From Paraburkholderia gardini (GTDB lineage Bacteria > Pseudomonadota > Gammaproteobacteria > Burkholderiales > Burkholderiaceae), in contig NZ_CAJQYY010000030.1 in the NCBI RefSeq assembly GCF_907164575.1, positions 16,308-80,307 on the forward strand: a DNA stretch of 64,000 nucleotides, given 5' to 3'. The position numbers and the translations under genes were made by a program. Numbering within the stretch: position 1 is the stretch's first letter; every line of letters starts with the position of its first letter. This document shows, piece by piece, positions 9,312 through 17,555 of the stretch. A model generated the notes under the pieces. It saw only the letters and a list, made by a program, of their open reading frames with translations. It was not told the DNA's origin and ran no database searches.

Positions 9312-11132
9312 TTAGTGAATTTCCGGCTCGTTGCGCTTCGCCGCTTGCGACGTGTCTTGCGGCGCATCTTGCGTGGTCTGCTGAAGAGATGCCGGGGCGG
9401 ACTCCGCGGGAGGCCTCACAGGCTCTTCGAGGAAGTCGAAATCGCAGCCCTTGTTCGCCTGCGTCACGTGCAGTTGATGCATGACGCCGAAGCCGCGCTC
9501 GAACGGCCGTTTTGGCGGCATCCATGCGGCCTTGCGCGCCGCCAGTTCCAGCACGCTGATATCGAGATGCAGGCGGCGGGCCGACACGTCGAGTTCGATC
9601 ATGTCGCCATCCTTCACCAGTGCGAGCGGGCCACCGACGAACGATTCGGGCGCCACGTGCAGCACGCACGCACCGTAGCTCGTGCCGCTCATGCGCGCAT
9701 CGGAAATCCGCAACATGTCGCGCACGCCCTGCTTCAGGAGCTTCTGCGGAATCGGCAACTGGCCCCACTCCGGCATGCCGGGTGCGCCGATCGGGCCGGC
9801 GTGCTGCAGCACGATCACCGAATCGGCGGTCACGTCGAGTTCTTCCGTGTCGATGCGCGCCGCCATGTCGGCGTAGTCGCGAAATACCACGGCCGGGCCG
9901 CGGTGCTTCAGCAGATGTGCTTCCATCGCGGCCGGTTTGATGACCGCACCGTCCGGCGCGAGATTGCCGGTCAATACCGCAAGCGCGTCGCTCGCGACGA
10001 GCGGATTGCCACGCTTGCGGATGACGTCGTCATCGAAAATTTCCGCGCCCTCGATGTTGGCGCCGAGCGTCGAGCCGTTGACGGTCATCTGCGTGCCGTC
10101 GATCAGCTCGCCCAGTTCGGCGAGCAGCGCGCGCAAGCCGCCTGCGTAGAAAAAGTCTTCCATCAGATACTGGCCGGATGGGCGCAGATTGCCCAGAACC
10201 GGTGTAATGCGCGCGAGTTCATCGAAGCGCGCTGTCGTCAGGTCGATGCCGGCGCGGCGCGCCACCGCCACGAGATGGACGATCGCATTCGTCGAGCCGG
10301 ACATCGACAGCACGGTGGTGATGGCGTTGTCGAAGGACTTCGCGGTCAGGATGTCCGACGGCTTCAGGTCGGTCCATACCATCTCGACGATGCGCTGGCC
10401 GGTCAGCGACGCAAACTGCGCGTGCCGCGAATCCACCGCGGGAATCGACGAGAATCCCGGCAGTGTCAGACCGAGCGCCTCGGTGGCGCTCGTCATCGTC
10501 GAGGCCGTGCCCATCGTCATGCAGTGACCCGGCGAGCGCGCGATGCCGCTTTCGATGCCCTTCCACTCTTCCTCGGTGATTTTGCCCGCACGCAACTCGG
10601 CCCAGTATTTCCACGTGTCCGAACCACTGCCCAGCGTCCGGCCGTTCCAGTTGCCGCGCAGCATCGGCCCGGCCGGCAGAAAGATCGCCGGCAGGTTCAT
10701 GCTGAGCGCGCCCATCAGCAGGCCGGGCGTGGTCTTGTCGCAGCCGCCCATCAGCACGCAGCCATCGAACGGATAGGACTTCAGCAGTTCCTCGGTTTCC
10801 ATCGCGAGGAAGTTGCGGTACAGCATCGTGGTCGGTTTCTGGAACGGCTCGGCAAGCGTCATCACCGGCATCTCGACCGGAAAGCCGCCCGCCTGCCAGA
10901 TACCGCGCTTCACCTCTTCGACGCGCTGCTTGAAGTGCGTATGGCAGGAATTGATCTCACTCCAGGTGTTGACCACGGCGATCACTGGCTTACCCATGTA
11001 ATCCGACGCGTGGTAACCCATCTGCGCGGTTCGCGAGCGATGACCGAATGAGCGCAGATCGTTCACGCCGTACCAGCGGTAACTACGAAGCTCTTCGGGA
11101 AGTTTTCGGTTCGAGGTCAAGCTGAGTTCCAC
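9312..11132 (-). CDS. IlvD/Edd-family sugar-acid dehydratase, L-arabinonate dehydratase-like
   Basis: Iron-sulfur dehydratase of 606 aa that removes water from an aldonic acid to give a 2-keto-3-deoxy acid. Likely [2Fe-2S] ligands are Cys63 (NSCHTH), Cys131 (MGGCDKTTPG) and Cys204 (PGHCMTMGTA). Lys133 matches the lysine that is carbamylated to hold Mg. These sit at a constant offset from the known L-arabinonate dehydratase ligands, and SDARMSGTS carries the catalytic Ser. The last ~30 residues are an Ala/Gln-rich tail without family counterpart. It heads the unit dehydratase, RraA-like, MFS. L-arabinonate, D-xylonate or D-fuconate are all possible substrates. Confidence 0.85.
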   Translation of the reverse strand: MELSLTSNRKLPEELRSYRWYGVNDLRSFGHRSRTAQMGYHASDYMGKPVIAVVNTWSEINSCHTHFKQRVEEVKRGIWQAGGFPVEMPVMTLAEPFQKPTTMLYRNFLAMETEELLKSYPFDGCVLMGGCDKTTPGLLMGALSMNLPAIFLPAGPMLRGNWNGRTLGSGSDTWKYWAELRAGKITEEEWKGIESGIARSPGHCMTMGTASTMTSATEALGLTLPGFSSIPAVDSRHAQFASLTGQRIVEMVWTDLKPSDILTAKSFDNAITTVLSMSGSTNAIVHLVAVARRAGIDLTTARFDELARITPVLGNLRPSGQYLMEDFFYAGGLRALLAELGELIDGTQMTVNGSTLGANIEGAEIFDDDVIRKRGNPLVASDALAVLTGNLAPDGAVIKPAAMEAHLLKHRGPAVVFRDYADMAARIDTEELDVTADSVIVLQHAGPIGAPGMPEWGQLPIPQKLLKQGVRDMLRISDARMSGTSYGACVLHVAPESFVGGPLALVKDGDMIELDVSARRLHLDISVLELAARKAAWMPPKRPFERGFGVMHQLHVTQANKGCDFDFLEEPVRPPAESAPASLQQTTQDAPQDTSQAAKRNEPEIH

Positions 11133-11183
11133 CTATAAGATAAAGATTGCCGGTTCCGGGGCGCTGGGGCACGGGTACAGCGA

Positions 11184-11201
11184 GGATGCGCAAGCGCATC
11201 C
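11184..11201. other. Short hairpin between porin and dehydratase genes
   Basis: GGATGCGC and GCGCATCC form a tight stem, flanked by CACGG and CCGTG that can pair outside it. There is no T-run on either strand. It lies 18 bp below the porin stop and may be a weak terminator or attenuator. Confidence 0.3.
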
Positions 11202-11218
11202 CCGTGCGCCTCACCCGG

Positions 11219-12394
11219 CTAGAACAGGAATGCGATCCCCACCATGCCGACGAATTGCGAATTTGTCGACGACGGTGTCGCGTTCTGCGAATCGCCAACC
11301 GAGGGCGTCGCGTCGATGATATTGCCTGCGCCATTCGCGCCCAGCGTCTGGCCGCTGGCACGCTGATACGCCTCCAGTGCATACAGCGAGGTGCGCTTCG
11401 ACAGGTGATAGGCCTCCTTCAGCGAGTACTGCTGATAGCGCGCCGCACTGGAGATGCCGTTCGCCTTCGACGCCAGCGTGTACGAGAACGCACCAGCCAC
11501 ATCGAAAGCCGGCGTGAAGCGGTACGTGGCGAGCGCGGCGTAGGTGTTGAACACAGCGGTGTCGCGGAAAATCGAGTGGTTGCCCGACACGTATTCGACG
11601 TTCGTATACGTGACGCCCATCATCAGGTTGCCGATCGTGTAGTTGGCGGCGGCCGCGATGTGCTGGATCGTCTTCGCCGACGCGTAGCCCGTGTTCAGCG
11701 AAGACGTGCCGAAGCTGCCGGTGGACGCCGGATCGAAGCCCGTGGTCTGTTGCGCGTTGTCCATGCGCAGATAGCCCGCCGCGAGGCCGATGGGACCAGT
11801 CGCATACTTGACGCCCGCGCTGATCGTCTGCCCCTTGCCGGTGCTGCCCGCAATGCCGCCGAGCGCGTACATGCCGCTGGCCTGCAGGCCGTTCCAGGTC
11901 GGCGTCGTATAGACCAGCGCGTTGTTGATGCGAATCGTCGTGTCGAGCCCGTCGATGTCGCCAGGATGCGCGCCGGTCGCGCCGGTCAGCCAGGTACTCG
12001 ACGCAAGCGGCCCGACGAACAGGTAGTACGGCGTGTACTGGCGGCCCATCGTGAACGTGCCGTATTGCTGGTTCTGCAAACCCACGAACGCTTCGCGGTT
12101 GAAGATCTGCGAGGACGACGACAGGGCGCCGCTATTGAGATCGAAGCCGTTCTGCAAATCGAAGATCACGCTGGTGCCGCCGCCGATGTCCTCCACGCCG
12201 CGCAGGCCCCACTTCGACGCATACAGATTGCCCTGGCGCAGATAGAAGTTCGAATGACCCTTCTGGTTGTTGGCGTAGACGAACGCGTCGTCCACCGCCC
12301 CGTACAGGGTCACGCTGCTTTGCGCATTCGCCGCGCCGGCACCCAGTGCCGCACCTGCGATCAGTAATGCCTTTATTTTTCCGTGCTTCGTCAT
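11219..12394 (-). CDS. Outer-membrane general porin (Burkholderia type)
   Basis: Trimeric beta-barrel porin of 391 aa. The signal peptide ends GAGAANA, and the mature protein begins QSSVTLYGAVDDAF, typical of Gram-negative porins of Burkholderiales; the C-terminus ends in an aromatic residue (AFLF), the usual BAM signal. ATG at 12394 is preferred over the GTG at 12397 because AAGGAGA sits 6 bp upstream. Two LacI/GntR-like operator candidates lie at 12467-12482 and 12517-12536. With an MFS carrier, a dehydratase and a LacI regulator nearby, it is probably the outer-membrane entry route for the same sugar acid. Confidence 0.9.
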   Translation of the reverse strand: MTKHGKIKALLIAGAALGAGAANAQSSVTLYGAVDDAFVYANNQKGHSNFYLRQGNLYASKWGLRGVEDIGGGTSVIFDLQNGFDLNSGALSSSSQIFNREAFVGLQNQQYGTFTMGRQYTPYYLFVGPLASSTWLTGATGAHPGDIDGLDTTIRINNALVYTTPTWNGLQASGMYALGGIAGSTGKGQTISAGVKYATGPIGLAAGYLRMDNAQQTTGFDPASTGSFGTSSLNTGYASAKTIQHIAAAANYTIGNLMMGVTYTNVEYVSGNHSIFRDTAVFNTYAALATYRFTPAFDVAGAFSYTLASKANGISSAARYQQYSLKEAYHLSKRTSLYALEAYQRASGQTLGANGAGNIIDATPSVGDSQNATPSSTNSQFVGMVGIAFLF

Positions 12395-12466
12395 CACGCG
12401 TCTCCTTCATCCTGTTTTTGTAAATGCAGGCGCTTGCCTGCGAGGTACGCGTGGCCCGCCCGCTCA

Positions 12467-12482
12467 ATGACAGCGATATCAT
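12467..12482. promoter_or_regulatory. LacI/GntR-type operator candidate O1, porin promoter
   Basis: ATGACAGCGATATCAT. Read on the other strand it differs by one base from the core repeated upstream of the MFS gene at 13833 (ATGGTATCGCTGTCAT). The half-sites are imperfectly symmetrical around a central CG, as in LacI-family operators. It lies 73-88 bp upstream of the porin start. Confidence 0.65.
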
Positions 12483-12516
12483 CGTCAACGTCAAAAAAAC
12501 TGCCGGAGCAGTTTAG

Positions 12517-12536
12517 AAATGATAACGCAATCATTT
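12517..12536. promoter_or_regulatory. LacI/GntR-type operator candidate O2, porin promoter
   Basis: AAATGATAACGCAATCATTT is a 20-base palindrome with 8 of 10 matched pairs and a central CG. It resembles the E. coli gluconate repressor site type and sits about 50 bp upstream of O1, a spacing that could allow two-site binding. Confidence 0.6.
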
Positions 12537-12607
12537 AAACAAAATACAAAGGGTAAACCCTTGGCGTTACGTGAATCGTGTGTTGCAAGGTGAGCTGAAC
12601 GCTCCCC

Positions 12608-13651
12608 TCAGGCCGTCTCGCGTCCGACCAGCGTGAAGCCGATATCGATCTTCGGCCGCGCCGGCGAGCCGTCGAGCCGGTCGATCAGACAATGCGCGGC
12701 GGTCATGCCGATGCGGCTGCCGTCCATTTGAACCGTGGTCAGGGCCGGCACCAGGTCGGCCGAGAACTCGAGATCGCCGAAGCCGCACACGGCGAGCCGC
12801 GACGGCACATCGAGGCCGCGGGCCCTCGCCTCGCTCAGTACGCCGAGCGCGAGCAGATCGGAGCCGCAGAACACTGCATCGACATCCGGGCGCTCCGCGA
12901 GAATCGTGGCAAACGAGTTATGCCCCTGCGCCACCGAGCTTGGCGGCTTGACGAGGACCTGCGCGACATTGTCGATGCCATGACGCGCCATGGTCTCAAT
13001 GAAGCCCTCGCGACGGGCCATCGCACGTTCGTCGTTGGCCGAGATAATGGCTGGACGCCGCTTGCCGCGCGCCAGAAAGCGCTCCGCCACGGCGACCCCG
13101 GCGTCGTGGTGCGAGAAGCCGACCAGCATGTCGACGGGCGTGTCGGTCATGTCCCATGTTTCGACGGTGGGAATATTGACGTTCAGCAGCCGTGCACGCA
13201 GCGCTGACGAACGCGCGACGCCGATCAGCAGCATCGCTTCCGGACGCCGGCTCAACAACGCGTCCAGCACCTGGCACTCGTCGACGTCGCTGTACCCGCT
13301 CAGGCCCAGCAAAACCTGATAGCCGGCGCGTGACATCGCGTTGCTGAATGCCTGGATGGATGCCGCGAACAGCGAATGCGTGACGGTCGGCACGATTGCG
13401 GCGATGAGCCGCGACCTGGACGACGACAGGCTGCCGGCGAGCCGGTTCGGCACATAGCCGAGCTGCTGGACGGCAAGCTGGATACGTTTGAGCGTTTCCG
13501 GCGCGACAACCTGAGGATTGTTGAGCGCGCGCGACACCGTGATCGGCGATACGCGCGCCAGCGTCGCGACTTCAGTTAGACGGATCTCCCGTGATCCGCC
13601 ACGCGGCCGTTTGCCGGCAAACGGCGCCACTTTTTCTTTTGGGCTGGGCAT
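12608..13651 (-). CDS. LacI-family transcriptional regulator (GntR gluconate-repressor-like)
   Basis: Repressor of 347 aa. The N-terminal HTH (IRLTEVATLARVSPITVSRA, about residues 23-42) and the hinge region YVPNRLAGSLSSSRS are followed by a periplasmic-binding-protein-like effector domain. HTH and hinge look like the GntR/GntH branch that senses gluconate-type acids. It lies between the MFS gene (13833) and the porin gene (11219), both preceded by operator-like sites of the right type. Expected mode: represses those genes until the sugar acid or its derivative binds. Confidence 0.88.
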   Translation of the reverse strand: MPSPKEKVAPFAGKRPRGGSREIRLTEVATLARVSPITVSRALNNPQVVAPETLKRIQLAVQQLGYVPNRLAGSLSSSRSRLIAAIVPTVTHSLFAASIQAFSNAMSRAGYQVLLGLSGYSDVDECQVLDALLSRRPEAMLLIGVARSSALRARLLNVNIPTVETWDMTDTPVDMLVGFSHHDAGVAVAERFLARGKRRPAIISANDERAMARREGFIETMARHGIDNVAQVLVKPPSSVAQGHNSFATILAERPDVDAVFCGSDLLALGVLSEARARGLDVPSRLAVCGFGDLEFSADLVPALTTVQMDGSRIGMTAAHCLIDRLDGSPARPKIDIGFTLVGRETA

Positions 13652-13697
13652 TAATAGTCTGATTCACGGTCTGCACAATTGTTACGCGGAAATTCCC

Positions 13698-13737
13698 GGA
13701 AGGACGGCCCGGGAACTTCTTCCCGGGCCGTCCTTCC
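13698..13737. terminator. Perfect 16-bp inverted repeat
   Basis: GGAAGGACGGCCCGGG (13698-13713) pairs exactly with CCCGGGCCGTCCTTCC (13722-13737) around an 8-base loop. It lies after the MFS gene (ends 13833, - strand) and before the LacI gene. No T-run follows on either strand, so it may be a Rho-linked terminator, an RNA-processing stem or a DNA site. Confidence 0.6.
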
Positions 13738-13832
13738 AGATTGTGCGCGAATCAGAGTCTACCTTACGCCGCGGGCCTTCCCGCAACAAAACCAGGACAC
13801 AACACAAGCCGTTGCCGGCTTCAACGCAGCGT

Positions 13833-15140
13833 TCAGGCCGACGTAGTGTGCTGCCCGCGCAGCTTCACCGGCGTCATGCGCGGCATCAGCAGATGAATGA
13901 CACCGAGCGCGACCAGATAGGCCGACGCACCAACCGCGAAGAGCGCCCAGTACTGACCCGTGCGCTGCAACGTCTCGCCGATTACGCCTGAGTAGAAGAA
14001 CGAGCCGACCATGCCTGCCACGCCGCCGATACCGATCACGGTGCCAACCAGCCGGCGCGGGAACACGTCGCCGACCGTGGTGACAAGATTCGCGGACCAC
14101 CCCTGGTGAGCCGCGGCGGCCAGACCGACGGCGAACACCGCATACCACAGGCTTTGAAAATGCGAGAGCGTGGCAATCGGCAGGACGCACACCGCGCAGA
14201 TGCCCATTGCGACCTTGCGTGCGACATTCGGCTTGCTGGAGCGCTTCATCAGACGGGACGACAGCCAGCCGCCCGCCACACTGCCGCCGGATGCCATCGC
14301 ATAAATGACGATCAGCGGCAGACCCAGATTGCTGATGTCGATGTGCCGCGACTCGTTGAGCCATTTGGGCAGCCAGAACAGATAGAACCACCACACCGGA
14401 TCGGTCAGCAGCTTGCCGAAAATGAACGCCCAGGTTTCGCGGTACTTCAGCACCGAAAGCCAGCTCACGGATTGCTCGACGCCTTCGTCCTGGTCCGCAT
14501 TGATGTACGCCAGTTCGCCCGCCGATACCGACGGATGCTCCGCGGGAGGACGGTACACCAGCAGCCACACCGCCAGCCAGACGAAACCGGTCGCCCCTGC
14601 CACGACGAAGGTCGCACGCCAGCCCCACATGACCGCGGCAATCGGCACGAACGCCGGCGCGACGATCCCGCCGATAGTGGCGCCCATGTTCCACAGGCCG
14701 GTGGCCAGCGCGCGTTCCTTCTTCGGAAACCACGTGGCCGTGGTGCGGATGGCGACCGGGAAGTTCGCCGCCTCGCTGAAGCCCAGAAAACCGCGCACGG
14801 CCGCGAAGCCCGGGACGGTCGCCGCCACCGCGTGCAGCATCGCGGCGAGGCTCCACATCGCCATCGCACCACCGTAGACCACTTTGGTGCTGAACCGGTC
14901 AGCGATCCGGCCAAACGTCGCAAGGCCCACTGCATAGGTGACCGTGAACACCATCACGGTCTGCGCGTACTGGATCTGGTTCCAGCCAATATCCTTTTGC
15001 AGCAGTGGGGCCAGCAACCCCAGCATCTGGCGATCCATGTAGTTGATCGTCGTCGCAAAAAAGATGAGCGCGCAAATGGTCCATCTGTATCGTCCGCTGG
15101 CCGCTTTTCTGGCAACGGAAGTGGCTTCCATGATTTTCAT
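13833..15140 (-). CDS. MFS transporter, hexuronate/aldonate (ExuT-like) type
   Basis: Inner-membrane symporter of 435 aa with 12-helix MFS hydrophobicity. NYMDRQMLGLLAPLL in the first helix and RGFLGFSEAANFPVAIRTTA and WFPKKERALATGLWNMG in the following loops are typical of ExuT/GudP-like carriers for hexuronates and aldonates. GGAGACACGG precedes the ATG at 15140. Two identical 20-base operator-like repeats lie at 15166-15185 and 15228-15247, the first 26 bp from the start codon, so repression by the LacI protein at 12608 is likely. Confidence 0.87.
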   Translation of the reverse strand: MKIMEATSVARKAASGRYRWTICALIFFATTINYMDRQMLGLLAPLLQKDIGWNQIQYAQTVMVFTVTYAVGLATFGRIADRFSTKVVYGGAMAMWSLAAMLHAVAATVPGFAAVRGFLGFSEAANFPVAIRTTATWFPKKERALATGLWNMGATIGGIVAPAFVPIAAVMWGWRATFVVAGATGFVWLAVWLLVYRPPAEHPSVSAGELAYINADQDEGVEQSVSWLSVLKYRETWAFIFGKLLTDPVWWFYLFWLPKWLNESRHIDISNLGLPLIVIYAMASGGSVAGGWLSSRLMKRSSKPNVARKVAMGICAVCVLPIATLSHFQSLWYAVFAVGLAAAAHQGWSANLVTTVGDVFPRRLVGTVIGIGGVAGMVGSFFYSGVIGETLQRTGQYWALFAVGASAYLVALGVIHLLMPRMTPVKLRGQHTTSA

Positions 15141-15165
15141 CCGTGTCTCCGCAAGTTTTTTATCG

Positions 15166-15185
15166 ATGGTATCGCTGTCATTTCA
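15166..15185. promoter_or_regulatory. LacI/GntR-type operator candidate O3, MFS promoter
   Basis: ATGGTATCGCTGTCATTTCA, exactly repeated at 15228-15247, 62 bp apart, or close to six helical turns. The 16-base core matches the reverse complement of O1 at the porin promoter with one mismatch. Confidence 0.68.
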
Positions 15186-15227
15186 AATTAGCAGACAGCG
15201 CACCTCGCCGCGCAAGTATAGACCTGA

Positions 15228-15247
15228 ATGGTATCGCTGTCATTTCA
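15228..15247. promoter_or_regulatory. LacI/GntR-type operator candidate O4, MFS promoter
   Basis: Exact second copy of O3, on the same strand, 88-107 bp upstream of the MFS start. Two identical phased sites suggest cooperative binding or looping. Confidence 0.68.
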
Positions 15248-15363
15248 TGTGGTCAACATGCCCCTGCTCCATGTCGACTCAGCGGTCGTGGTTAGCGGGC
15301 TCGACGTTGGGGATGGGACCGCGAGTATCTTGCATGGGACCGACCGTCCGCCTGGCGTAGCCT

Positions 15364-16155
15364 TCAGCGTTCCTGTCTGGCCTGACGTTCAACCAGTGGC
15401 AGCGTCATCAACCGCCCCCGCGCAGGTCTGGCCGCGCTGTCGCCGCAAAGACGCAGACACATCCAGGCAGTGGCGAGATTGCTGCTCACGACCGCCTTGC
15501 CGATCGAAGTCTCGATTTTCGCGATGACAGCCGCCGCCCGTACCGCCGTGCAGGAGATGAAGAGCGCGTCGGATTCTTCAGCCATTGCGTCAAGCGCGAA
15601 CGCGACGATATCGTCGTGCGAAATCCGCGCCATCTCCCGGTCATCGGTCAAACCGAGGCACGTGAAGCGGTCGATGATGAAACCTTGTGCAGTGAAGTAC
15701 CCGGCCATCGGCTGGCTGGTTTCAACGGTATAAGGCGTCAGCACGCTGATGCGGCGCGCGCCAAGCGCTTTTAGCGCGGTCACCGCGGCGGCCGTCGGCG
15801 TGACGACCTGTGCCTCGGGTTTCGCCGCATGAATCGCCCGTTCGATCTCCGCGTCGCCGATCATGACGGACGCCGACGTGCACGAATACATCACCACGTC
15901 GAGCGCTTCGCCGGGCAGGATCAGCGCGGCGCCGGCGGTCAGCGACGGCTGCATCGCGAGCAGATTCTCCCGTGTTACCGGGTTTGCATACGGCACGCGA
16001 TTCACGTAGATACCGATACGCTCATTCGCGACGAGTGCCGCAAAGTCCGGCTCGGTCGTGTGATCGGTTGCGAGGATCACGAGGCCGATGCGCTTTTCGA
16101 GCGCACGCTCGTCGAGTTGCGGCGTTTTGCTTAACGGATGGATCACGGTCGGCAT
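15364..16155 (-). CDS. eutA: Ectoine utilization protein EutA (Asp/Glu racemase superfamily)
   Basis: Protein of 263 aa of the maleate isomerase/Asp-Glu racemase superfamily. The two expected active-site cysteines are Cys92 (YSCTSASV) and Cys202 (ISCTAVRA). EutA is linked to hydroxyectoine breakdown in ectoine-degrading proteobacteria, where its exact reaction is not well settled. It starts 3 bp after the stop of the ehuD-type permease, as the last gene of the unit ehuA-ehuB-ehuC-ehuD-eutA. Its distance from eutB/eutC (28-29 kb) shows that the hydroxyectoine genes are split between transcription units. Confidence 0.83.
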   Translation of the reverse strand: MPTVIHPLSKTPQLDERALEKRIGLVILATDHTTEPDFAALVANERIGIYVNRVPYANPVTRENLLAMQPSLTAGAALILPGEALDVVMYSCTSASVMIGDAEIERAIHAAKPEAQVVTPTAAAVTALKALGARRISVLTPYTVETSQPMAGYFTAQGFIIDRFTCLGLTDDREMARISHDDIVAFALDAMAEESDALFISCTAVRAAAVIAKIETSIGKAVVSSNLATAWMCLRLCGDSAARPARGRLMTLPLVERQARQER

Positions 16156-16158
16156 CGT

Positions 16159-16818
16159 CTAGTGCCCGAGATGGGGATAACGTTTTTCGAGCAGCCGTAC
16201 ACCGACCACCGCGACAAGGCTGATACACAGAAACAGCACGCCGACGAGCGTCATCGGTTCGAGGTAACGGTAGTCCGTGTTCGCGACGATCTTCGCCTCG
16301 TTCATCAATTCGAGGACCGTGATCGCCGACAGCAACGGCGTTTCCTTGAACATCGAAATCAGATAGTTCGCGAGCGCGGGCAGCATCGGCGGGACCGCTT
16401 CGGGCAAGATGATGTGCCGCCACATCTGCACCGGACTCAGGTTGCACGCCCGGGCGGCTTCCCATTGCCCACGGGGTACGTTTTCAATGCCGGTCCGGTA
16501 AACCTCGGCCGTATACGTCGCGTAATGAACGCCGAGCGCGAGTACACCGGCGGCGAGCGCCGGCATCCGGATACCGATATCGGGCAACACATAGAAAACA
16601 AAGTAAAGCTGCACGAGCAACGGGGTGCCACGAATAAAGCTCGCCACGGCCGTTGTGGTACGCGACACCGCGCGATTCGGCGAAAGCTTCAGGATCGCGA
16701 ACGCCATGCCGGTCACCGCCGCCACCACCGCGCCAAGCAGGGTCGCGAGCACGGTGATCTTCAGGCCCTGCAGCAGGATCGGCATGATCTCGCGCGCGAA
16801 ACTCCAGTCCCATTCCAT
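16159..16818 (-). CDS. ehuD: Ectoine/hydroxyectoine ABC transporter permease EhuD, copy 1
   Basis: Inner-membrane permease of 219 aa of the polar amino-acid (HisMQ) type. FIRGTPLLVQLYFVFYVLP is the family motif in the first half, and RGQWEAARACNLSPVQMWRHIILPEA is the EAA loop that contacts the ATPase. It starts 4 bp after the ehuC stop, in the unit with eutA. Ectoine specificity is inferred from the cluster and from resemblance to EhuD. Confidence 0.85.
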   Translation of the reverse strand: MEWDWSFAREIMPILLQGLKITVLATLLGAVVAAVTGMAFAILKLSPNRAVSRTTTAVASFIRGTPLLVQLYFVFYVLPDIGIRMPALAAGVLALGVHYATYTAEVYRTGIENVPRGQWEAARACNLSPVQMWRHIILPEAVPPMLPALANYLISMFKETPLLSAITVLELMNEAKIVANTDYRYLEPMTLVGVLFLCISLVAVVGVRLLEKRYPHLGH

Positions 16819-16822
16819 ACGG

Positions 16823-17482
16823 TTATCTCCTCATCCCGTCGAGACCAAAGGTCATCCGGCGTTCAAGCTTGCGCACGCCGAACGAAATCAGGCAGGCCAT
16901 TGCGAAATACAGCGCGAGAATCGTCGCGAACGGTATCAGCGTATTGCCGGTTTGCGCGCGTACGACCTGCGCCTGGAACGTCATGTCGCCAAGCGAGATC
17001 AGCGAGACGACTGCCGTGCCCTTGAGCAGCTCGATCGCGTTGTTGCCAAAGGTCGGCAGCATCAGCGGCAAGGCTTGCGGCAGGATCACGTGACGCATGC
17101 GCTGATACGTGGACAGATTCAACGCGACGCATGCACTCCGCTGCTCGTCGCCGATCGCGACGATCGCGCCACGTACTACTTCGGCGCCGTACGCGCCCAC
17201 GTTCAAGCCGAGTGCGAGCACGCCGGCCTGGAGCGGCGTCAGTGTGAATCCGACCATCGGCAATACGAAATACGCCCAGAACAGCTGGACGAATACCGAC
17301 GTGCCGCGGAAAAACTCGATATACGAGGTAGCGAGCGCGCGCACCGCAAGGAATCGGGACAGCCGCCCGAGTCCCGCGACGAAGGCCATCACGAGCGCAA
17401 GCACCGTCCCCATCACAGTGAGTTCAACGGTTGCCTCCGCGCCTTTCAGAATCAGCAGCAGATAGCCGGACCAGTCGTTCAT
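16823..17482 (-). CDS. ehuC: Ectoine/hydroxyectoine ABC transporter permease EhuC, copy 1
   Basis: Inner-membrane permease of 219 aa that pairs with EhuD. The HisMQ-type motif reads FFRGTSVFVQLFWAYFVLP and the EAA loop RSACVALNLSTYQRMRHVILPQA. The gene lies 73 bp after ehuB. The same gene order (ehuC then ehuD) occurs in the second transporter at 31775-33090. Confidence 0.85.
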   Translation of the reverse strand: MNDWSGYLLLILKGAEATVELTVMGTVLALVMAFVAGLGRLSRFLAVRALATSYIEFFRGTSVFVQLFWAYFVLPMVGFTLTPLQAGVLALGLNVGAYGAEVVRGAIVAIGDEQRSACVALNLSTYQRMRHVILPQALPLMLPTFGNNAIELLKGTAVVSLISLGDMTFQAQVVRAQTGNTLIPFATILALYFAMACLISFGVRKLERRMTFGLDGMRR

Positions 17483-17555
17483 GAGCGCACCTCGCAGGCA
17501 ACGGAATGACCGTCTGGCGTGCTACTGCATAGCGTGCCAGACGGCCTGGGCAGAT

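Noticed and set aside
9295..9768. 158-residue N-terminal extension of the RraA-like protein
   Set aside because: It overlaps the dehydratase gene, has shadow-like composition, and the family N-terminus begins at 9294.
9315..11051. 578-codon open frame opposite the dehydratase gene
   Set aside because: Antisense shadow of a gene with a complete iron-sulfur ligand set.
16159..17482. Assigning the first importer to a general amino acid such as glutamine
   Set aside because: The family alone allows it, but co-transcription with eutA and the shared promoter block favour ectoine-type solutes. The alternative is kept in the binding-protein entry.
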